This document shows, one piece after another, positions 60,968-64,000 of a DNA stretch of 64,000 bases (positions are counted from its first letter, which is position 1; the number at the start of each line of letters is the position of its first letter). Below the pieces are notes generated by a model that was given only the letters and a program-made list of their open reading frames with translations, was not told where the DNA came from and made no database searches. The position numbers and the translations under genes were made by a program. Source of the DNA: Pelagibaculum spongiae (GTDB lineage Bacteria > Pseudomonadota > Gammaproteobacteria > Enterobacterales > Pelagibaculaceae); assembly GCF_003097315.1 (NCBI RefSeq), contig NZ_QDDL01000004.1, positions 362,704 through 426,703 of the forward strand, in the 5' to 3' direction.

Positions 60968-61702
60968 ATGGTTAAGAAAATAGAAAGTAAAATTGTTGGC
61001 TTTCAAGTAAAGAAAGACGACAAAAAAGAAAAACAGCCTGCAGCTGAAGCAGCCCCTTGCAGTAAATGCGTTGAGCGCGAAGCATCCGAGCAGAGCAACC
61101 AAAATATCCAGCAGATGCATGAAAAACTGGATCGACCAGAAATGCTGGTGGGCAACACCTATAAAATTAAAACCCCACTTTCTGAGCATGCACTGTATGT
61201 CACCATCAACGACATCATTCTCAATCACGACACTGAGCACCAGCAACGCCGTCCATTTGAAATGTTTATCAACTCAAAAAACATGGACCAGTTCATGTGG
61301 GTGGTGGCATTAACTCGAGTACTCTCGGCAGTTTTCCGTAAAGGCGGCGACGTTAAGTTTCTGGTCGAAGAACTAAAAGCTGTTTTTGATCCACAAGGTG
61401 GTTATTTCAAATCCGGCGGCAAATACATGCCTTCGCTAGTCGCTGAAATTGGTGACGTACTAGAAACCCACCTAACCATGATCGGCATGATTCAAAAACC
61501 TGGCTTAGATGTTCACCAGAAAAAACTGATTGCCGAGAAAAAAGCTCAGATGGAAAGCCAGAACAGTTCAGAAAGTGAGCCAGAAGAAACCCAACAATTT
61601 CCACCCAATGCCCAGCTATGCAAGCAATGCATGCACAAGTCGGTGATTATTATGGATGGCTGTGAGACCTGCTTGAATTGCGGTGCGTCTAAATGCGGAT
61701 AG
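60968..61702 (+). CDS. NrdJb-like TSCPD/redox-tail subunit of class II RNR
   Basis: The 244-residue protein has a TSCPD domain (about 58-165, with ALYVTINDIILNHDTEHQQR and FEMFINSKNMDQFMWV) and a C-terminal zinc/cysteine tail (CKQCMHKSVIIMDGCETC, LNCGASKCG). In one-piece NrdJ the same CxxC-SKCG tail re-reduces the active site. Here it is a separate gene 67 bp downstream, as in Pseudomonas NrdJb. The reductase therefore probably needs both proteins. An N-terminal Lys-rich segment with CSKC precedes the domain. Confidence 0.88.
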   Translation: MVKKIESKIVGFQVKKDDKKEKQPAAEAAPCSKCVEREASEQSNQNIQQMHEKLDRPEMLVGNTYKIKTPLSEHALYVTINDIILNHDTEHQQRRPFEMFINSKNMDQFMWVVALTRVLSAVFRKGGDVKFLVEELKAVFDPQGGYFKSGGKYMPSLVAEIGDVLETHLTMIGMIQKPGLDVHQKKLIAEKKAQMESQNSSESEPEETQQFPPNAQLCKQCMHKSVIIMDGCETCLNCGASKCG

Positions 61703-61733
61703 GTTAGTTTTTCGGGAAATAAATCCGAACATC

Positions 61734-61761
61734 AATCCCTGGTAATACCGGGGATTTTTTT
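61734..61761 (+). terminator. Rho-independent terminator of the nrdJ operon
   Basis: AATCCCTGG and CCGGGGATT pair with a short loop and are followed by seven T. Confidence 0.85.
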
Positions 61762-62133
61762 GCTGAAGTGGCTGACCGATTGGGCAGCTCGGTTCGATGT
61801 GTTAGTGCAAACGTTTCTATAGCGGTCACTTGCATCTATCGACAGCACATTTAAAATCGAACCAATATTTTGTGCACGCTTTGACTCAACGACTATAGGC
61901 CAATGCATATTTTGCCGTAAAAGCAGCGAACAATTTTGCTTTAAATCAAATAGTTGAGCGAGCCTCGTTTCGAAATAACGAGAAACCTGTTATTTTGGGA
62001 TAACAGGCGGGCAAGGTTGGCAGACTCGAGAAAAACAAGATGAATTTCAAGTTGTTGCACCAACCAGCATACTGAGCTACCGGTATATCGCGCATGCGCA
62101 GTATTAAGCTGTTAGCCCCCAATGGAAGCTGTC
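61762..62133. other. Gene-free gap with two small hairpins
   Basis: No gene is visible. Two neighbouring stems, CTCGTT/AACGAG (about 61966-61984) and CCTGTTAT/ATAACAGG (about 61987-62008), could belong to a small RNA or a decayed element. Near 62090 is the palindrome GCGCATGCGC. Confidence 0.4.
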
Positions 62134-62439
62134 ATGCAGATACATCTAATAGAAAAAGAGAAGCGATTTACCTGTATATGCAAAACATCCAAAAGTTGGG
62201 AAAGCGGTTTCTGGAAAGTCTCAATCAAAGTAGCAGAGGGTCTTATTGGTGGTGACATATTTCTCCATACAGCCCAAGTAATGCCCTCATACTTCGGCGG
62301 AAAAATAACCGGCTACCACATTCAAGACTCTGGAGCGTGGCAAGGCCGAGTAATTTTTCATTTCACAGCAACTAGCGAACACAAAAGTGTAAAAACCTCC
62401 AAGTCTGGCTGGGGCATGGAGAAAAAAATCGTAAGATAA
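62134..62439 (+). CDS. Hypothetical 101-aa protein
   Basis: I recognise no family. The protein is basic (KEKRFTCICKTSKSWESGFW, C-terminal KKIVR) and beta-rich with several aromatic residues. I chose ATG 62134 because GGAAG lies 5 nt before it; an ATG four codons earlier is possible. It lies 58 bp before a second unknown gene in the same direction. The pair sits in accessory DNA next to repeats and IS remnants, so a cargo gene is possible. Confidence 0.55.
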   Translation: MQIHLIEKEKRFTCICKTSKSWESGFWKVSIKVAEGLIGGDIFLHTAQVMPSYFGGKITGYHIQDSGAWQGRVIFHFTATSEHKSVKTSKSGWGMEKKIVR

Positions 62440-62497
62440 TTCGGTGAAAGTGCTCACAAGCATCTGCAGCCACCAATCAGATAATAAAAGGTACTCC

Positions 62498-62869
62498 ATG
62501 GAGAAGCTCAAAGAAATCCTCAAGGAAATAGATTCTGGAAAATATTCCTACGAATCTGAAAGCGATAGTTTAAAGTCATTACAGGAATTTCAAAATACAG
62601 CCAAACGTATTATTTCTGCAAAAAAACGTGGCTATATTAGCAGTGAAGTTCATCAAATAGATTATCAGAATCCGGAGCAAATGGTTCGCCATGTCCTTGT
62701 ACAAGGGGGCTTAACATTAGAAGGGTCAGAATTTCTGCATTCTACAGAAGCCATGCCAGAAGAACCTTTCAAAGAAGACATAATTGATATCAAACCAAAC
62801 TTTGCGGGCATAAAAACCGATGCCAAAACCGATGCCAGCCAAAGCTTTCTGAACTTCAACCCCAAATAG
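62498..62869 (+). CDS. Hypothetical 123-aa protein
   Basis: I recognise no family. The N-terminal half is a charged helix (MEKLKEILKEIDSGKYSYES), the middle has NPEQMVRHVLVQGGLTLEG and the C-terminal 30 residues are acidic and poor in order (PNFAGIKTDAKTDASQSFLN). AGGT lies 7 nt before the ATG. It probably forms an operon with the upstream gene. A strong hairpin follows at 62881. Confidence 0.55.
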   Translation: MEKLKEILKEIDSGKYSYESESDSLKSLQEFQNTAKRIISAKKRGYISSEVHQIDYQNPEQMVRHVLVQGGLTLEGSEFLHSTEAMPEEPFKEDIIDIKPNFAGIKTDAKTDASQSFLNFNPK

Positions 62870-62880
62870 TTTTTATCTCA

Positions 62881-62912
62881 AGTAGACCAGTAAATTTAAA
62901 TACTGGTCTACT
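62881..62912 (+). terminator. Strong hairpin after the 123-aa gene
   Basis: AGTAGACCAGTA and TACTGGTCTACT pair perfectly over 12 bp with an 8-nt loop. The T tract is weak. A second 12-bp stem (TTCACAGTTGAC / GTCAACTGTGAA) lies at about 62990-63031. Confidence 0.6.
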
Positions 62913-63451
62913 TGCAAGAAACCTTGCCAGCCAAATTCTTAAGATATCAAAGCCATTTAACATTAATTATTTTTATGTCACTAGCATCTTCACAGTTGAC
63001 AAGTAGCTTTTATTATTGGTCAACTGTGAATTAAAAAACACTTACTTAAAACCTTGCCAACCAAAGCTTTCGACCCATAATCAATTCTTGCAGTAGCACT
63101 ACCGCCTTACCCACCGTACACCAATTACTCAGCACGACTAAACGCTTGCAAAACAGATCAGAACCAACAATGATAATGGTATATTAACAGTGAAAATCAA
63201 TATAGTTTCTGATTTAATTGGAGGGTGAAAACCTACCAGCCATAGCTTTCGCACATCACCGTAAAATTTATTTCATAAGGAATTAGCGTCGAAACAACGC
63301 ATCTCAACGCCAATGAATTTAGGATATAACGCAAAAAAAAGAGAATGTTTTTTCGCACAAGCAGAACTTCAGATTCAACCCGTAGGTTTTTAAGCACAGA
63401 AACCAAGACTGCTAGTGAGTGGCACTCAATCATCCAATAAATGCGCATGGT
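62913..63451. repeat. Gene-free stretch with three degenerate copies of a 24-bp motif
   Basis: Three related stretches begin near 62919, 63050 and 63229: AAACCTTGCCAGCCAAATTC, AAACCTTGCCAACCAAAGCT and AAACCTACCAGCCATAGCTT. The core GCCAGCCAAAGCTTT also lies inside the 72-bp repeat next to the intact RAYT gene. They look like decayed ends of one element class. No convincing gene is present. Confidence 0.45.
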
Positions 63452-63590
63452 TTATCTGAGCATTTGTGCCTTATATTGTTCTCGGGCACGTCGCTTGAAT
63501 TTCAATATGTCAGCATATTTTCCAACCGCTGAAATCAACTGTTTCATTAGACTGATACAGATGGTCTGCGGCCACTCATAGCGAGGATTT
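63452..63590 (-). pseudogene. RAYT transposase remnant (C-terminal fragment)
   Basis: On the minus strand the fragment reads LMKQLISAVGKYADILKFKR and ends EQYKAQMLR-stop. This matches the end of the intact RAYT at 38081-39103 (LMKQFTSAIGRYSDILKFKQ). Upstream of it similarity continues for about 30 bp (AMSGRR) in a broken frame with a stop. The rest of the gene is missing. Confidence 0.8.
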
Positions 63591-63639
63591 TCTTCGTCGC
63601 GCCGCCCTACCCCCATAGATCCTACCAAAGCACCGAGAC

Positions 63640-63672
63640 ATGCCCCCAGCCTTTTGACTGGGGGTTTTGCTA
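63640..63672 (+). terminator. Terminator-like hairpin
   Basis: CCCCCAG and CTGGGGG pair around CCTTTTGA and are followed by TTTT. I see no gene that it ends in this window. Confidence 0.6.
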
Positions 63673-63767
63673 TTCAAAATTTAAAACCTAAGTTCAGCAC
63701 TTGGAAATCTAACCCTTCATTTGGCTCTTTAATTCCGGCATTAGAGTAATGCAAGTATTGCCAGCTT

Positions 63768-64000
63768 GTAACCATTCAGCATGTCACACCAACCGATCCA
63801 ATTTCTCCTGAATAAAGTCCGGCCATTTACCCGCAAATAATAACGACAAAGCTTCCCCAACACCGACCCCATGTTTTTGGCAGGTCGATATATAGCTCCG
63901 GATTCTGCAATACGCTTTCACGCCATCCCATGAGCGGAAGCAGCCTGATATCTTCTGCTGAACCTTGCTCATACGGAAGTCCCGTTCACCCTGATTATTG
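63768..64000 (-). mobile_element. tnpC: IS66-family element, second copy (truncated by window edge)
   Basis: The inverted repeat GTAACCATTCAGCA at 63768-63781 begins the element. The transposase C-terminus (from 63784, minus strand, MSKVQQKISGCFRSWDGVKA onward) has the same sequence as the copy at 9054-10750 as far as I compared. The flanking GCCAGCTT (63760-63767) is the expected half of an 8-bp target duplication. It is in the opposite orientation to the first copy. Confidence 0.95.

Noticed and set aside
62100..62125. GTTAGCC-like attC core before the 62134 gene (integron cassette)
   Set aside because: The core does not fit GTTRRRY, no matching inverse core or attC fold was found, and no integrase is in the window.
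63233..63448. 71-aa minus-strand frame near the right end
   Set aside because: No ribosome site, composition unlike the other proteins, and it lies among decayed repeats.
63560..63700. End of an rRNA operon (GC-rich stretch plus terminator)
   Set aside because: No recognisable 5S or 23S sequence; the stretch next to it is the RAYT remnant.
9054..64000. Composite transposon bounded by the two IS66 copies
   Set aside because: The segment is mostly core housekeeping DNA (uvrC, pgsA, tRNAs, trmA), and each IS is best explained as an independent insertion.

Overview
This window looks like a chromosomal segment of a denitrifying, probably marine gammaproteobacterium, with base composition near the low-to-mid 40s % G+C by eye. 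The gene order uvrY-uvrC-pgsA followed by Gly-Cys-Leu tRNA genes is that of E. coli and its relatives. Rhombosortase-type GlyGly-CTERM nucleases, RdgC, UbiT, umuDC and an add gene with a Vibrio-like adenine riboswitch point the same way. I do not name a genus.

Layout. Positions 1-3.5 kb hold the end of a NarL-type regulator, a cysteine-free DNR-like Crp/Fnr regulator and a minus-strand hemerythrin/DUF2249/NnrS-like operon with a perfect TTGAT-N4-ATCAA box. At 3.6-8.9 kb are two tandem secreted ExeM/NucH-type nucleases. An intact IS66-family element (9054-10750, 14-bp inverted repeats, 8-bp target duplication) follows, then an orphan gene that may be a degenerate papain-like protein. At 11.5-19.7 kb lies a complete nosRZDFYL nitrous oxide reductase operon, also with a perfect DNR/FNR box. 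At 19.7-28.9 kb are a HAD phosphatase, ubiT, two membrane-anchored coiled-coil proteins with a small membrane protein, a tyrosine recombinase divergent from a KfrA-like gene across a 40-bp near-perfect palindrome, two unknown genes and a LexA-controlled umuDC pair. At 29-34.3 kb a TPP riboswitch precedes thiD-thiZXY-tenA-thiM. At 34.5-35.7 kb an adenine riboswitch precedes add.

At 36-39.4 kb is an accessory patch with an unknown, apparently frameshifted gene pair, a REP-associated (RAYT-type) transposase and tandem repeats. At 39.4-41 kb is an expanded tRNA array (five Gly, two Cys, two Leu, one broken Gly), then pgsA, uvrC and uvrY/gacA. At 44.6-58.3 kb are mostly housekeeping genes (deacetylase, Bax-like glucosaminidase, a membrane-tethered response regulator, UPF0149, phhB, a TrmB-like methylase, EamA, MocR, rdgC, hydrolase, tapT, trmA). 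At 58.6-61.7 kb a class II ribonucleotide reductase is split into two genes behind two NrdR-type boxes. The last 2.3 kb is accessory DNA: two unknown genes, degenerate repeats, a RAYT remnant and the end of a second, inverted IS66 copy.

Biologically, the DNR-like regulator, its two boxes, the NO-linked operon and the nos operon form one denitrification regulon. UbiT (oxygen-independent ubiquinone synthesis) and oxygen-independent class II RNR suit the same anaerobic lifestyle. The secreted nucleases could supply nucleotides, and Add salvages adenosine. Known RNA switches control the thiamine and adenosine genes. The best leads for something undescribed are the recombinase/KfrA-like pair with its dif-like palindrome, the tail-anchored response regulator, the anchored coiled-coil trio and the orphan genes at 10.8, 36-38 and 62 kb.
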